DNA of 64,000 bases from Mycobacterium malmoense. GTDB lineage: Bacteria > Actinomycetota > Actinomycetes > Mycobacteriales > Mycobacteriaceae. The stretch covers positions 1,922,001 to 1,986,000 of the forward strand of contig NZ_CP080999.1 of the NCBI RefSeq assembly GCF_019645855.1. The letters run 5' to 3'. Below are positions 63,662-64,000 of this stretch, in pieces (the first letter of the stretch is position 1; each line of letters starts with the position of its first letter). A model generated the notes under the pieces. It was not told the origin of the DNA, did not search any database, and saw only the letters and a list, made by a program, of their open reading frames with translations. A program made the translations under genes and the position numbers.

Positions 63662-64000
63662 ACGCCTACGACGTCTTGAAAGAGCACCACGTCGTGATCA
63701 AGGGCCTCGGTCGCAAGGTCAGCCAGGCTCCGGTGAACAGCGAAGAGCGGCATGCCCTTTTCGACGAGATGCTGATCGAACTCGACATCCACTTTCGCAT
63801 CGAGGACGACCTGTACTACCCGGCCCTCAAGGACGCCAGCAAGCTAATCGCGGTCGCCCACGCCGAGCATCGCCAGGTGGTTGACCAGCTTTCGGTGCTG
63901 CTCAAGACGCCGCAGAGCGCGCCGGGCTACGAGCGGGAGTGGAACTCCTTCAAGACGGTCCTGGAGGCACACGCCGACGAGGAAGAACGCGACCTGATTC
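63658..64000 (+). CDS. Hemerythrin-like HHE domain protein, 3' end outside window
   Basis: The visible 114 residues start at a GTG (63658) that overlaps the Rieske gene stop as GTGA. They contain His/Glu pairs expected for a diiron hemerythrin: DVLKEHHVVIKG, IHFRIEDDLYYP, HAEHRQ and LEAHADEEERDL. Such proteins bind oxygen, NO or peroxide. The M. tuberculosis hemerythrin-like protein Rv2633c is a possible relative. An AAGGGGA site lies 7 bases upstream. The ORF continues beyond base 64000. The pairing with a Rieske protein suggests a redox function. Confidence 0.85.
   Translation, partial: MNAYDVLKEHHVVIKGLGRKVSQAPVNSEERHALFDEMLIELDIHFRIEDDLYYPALKDASKLIAVAHAEHRQVVDQLSVLLKTPQSAPGYEREWNSFKTVLEAHADEEERDLI

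Overview
The window is high-GC DNA with a mycobacterial gene complement: AftC, a complete Mce operon, ClpC2, DUF732, DUF3000, EchA15 and the coproporphyrin haem branch. It fits a non-tuberculous, probably slow-growing Mycobacterium (Mycobacterium avium complex-like). The species cannot be fixed from the sequence alone.

Region 1 (1-16.6 kb) is core. From memory, its gene order matches the Rv2683 to Rv2667 segment of M. tuberculosis: CBS protein, dxs, RNase D-like, DUF3000, echA15, hemE, hemY(cgoX), chdC, methyltransferase, msrB, aftC, a TAP-like lipoprotein, ribD-like reductase, AFG1 ATPase, GNAT, exported protein, clpC2. Two features stand out: a 56-bp tandem repeat between aftC and the lipoprotein gene, and a clpC2 promoter whose -10 and -35 boxes are each covered by a GTCAAC-N5-GTTGAC palindrome.

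Region 2 (16.7-25.2 kb) is more mosaic. It holds a DUF732 protein, an alpha/beta hydrolase, a CDF metal exporter, a UGT-like glycosyltransferase, a toxin-antitoxin-like pair with three inverted repeats upstream, a four-tRNA cluster (Val-GAC, Cys-GCA, Gly-GCC on minus; Val-CAC on plus), a lipoprotein, an enoyl-CoA hydratase, and a duplicated Phd-type antitoxin with no visible toxin.

Region 3 (25.2-52.3 kb) looks like a lipid or terpenoid/steroid uptake and degradation island. A minus-strand operon runs from a fumarylacetoacetase/metallo-beta-lactamase fusion gene through yrbEA, yrbEB and mceA-F, with a divergent TetR gene and an operator-like palindrome between them. Next come beta-oxidation genes: acyl-CoA ligases, an SCP2-type thiolase, a pair of MaoC/hot-dog proteins, an SDR and an acyl-CoA dehydrogenase. 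An Mce3R-like regulator with two TetR folds in one chain, an HsaA-like flavin oxygenase, a LipJ-like hydrolase-cyclase and a GMC oxidoreductase complete the island. The Mce system would import a hydrophobic substrate and the enzymes would activate and degrade it; the substrate is unknown.

Region 4 (52.3-64 kb) is rich in regulators: CGNR, TetR, LysR, STAS and TetR. It also has a second acyl-CoA ligase very similar to the one at 46.3 kb, an SDR, a TauE/SafE permease, a DedA protein, an SGNH hydrolase, a DUF2231-Rieske protein and a hemerythrin cut by the window end. A long hairpin lies at 60.56-60.62 kb. No insertion sequence, prophage gene or CRISPR array was seen.
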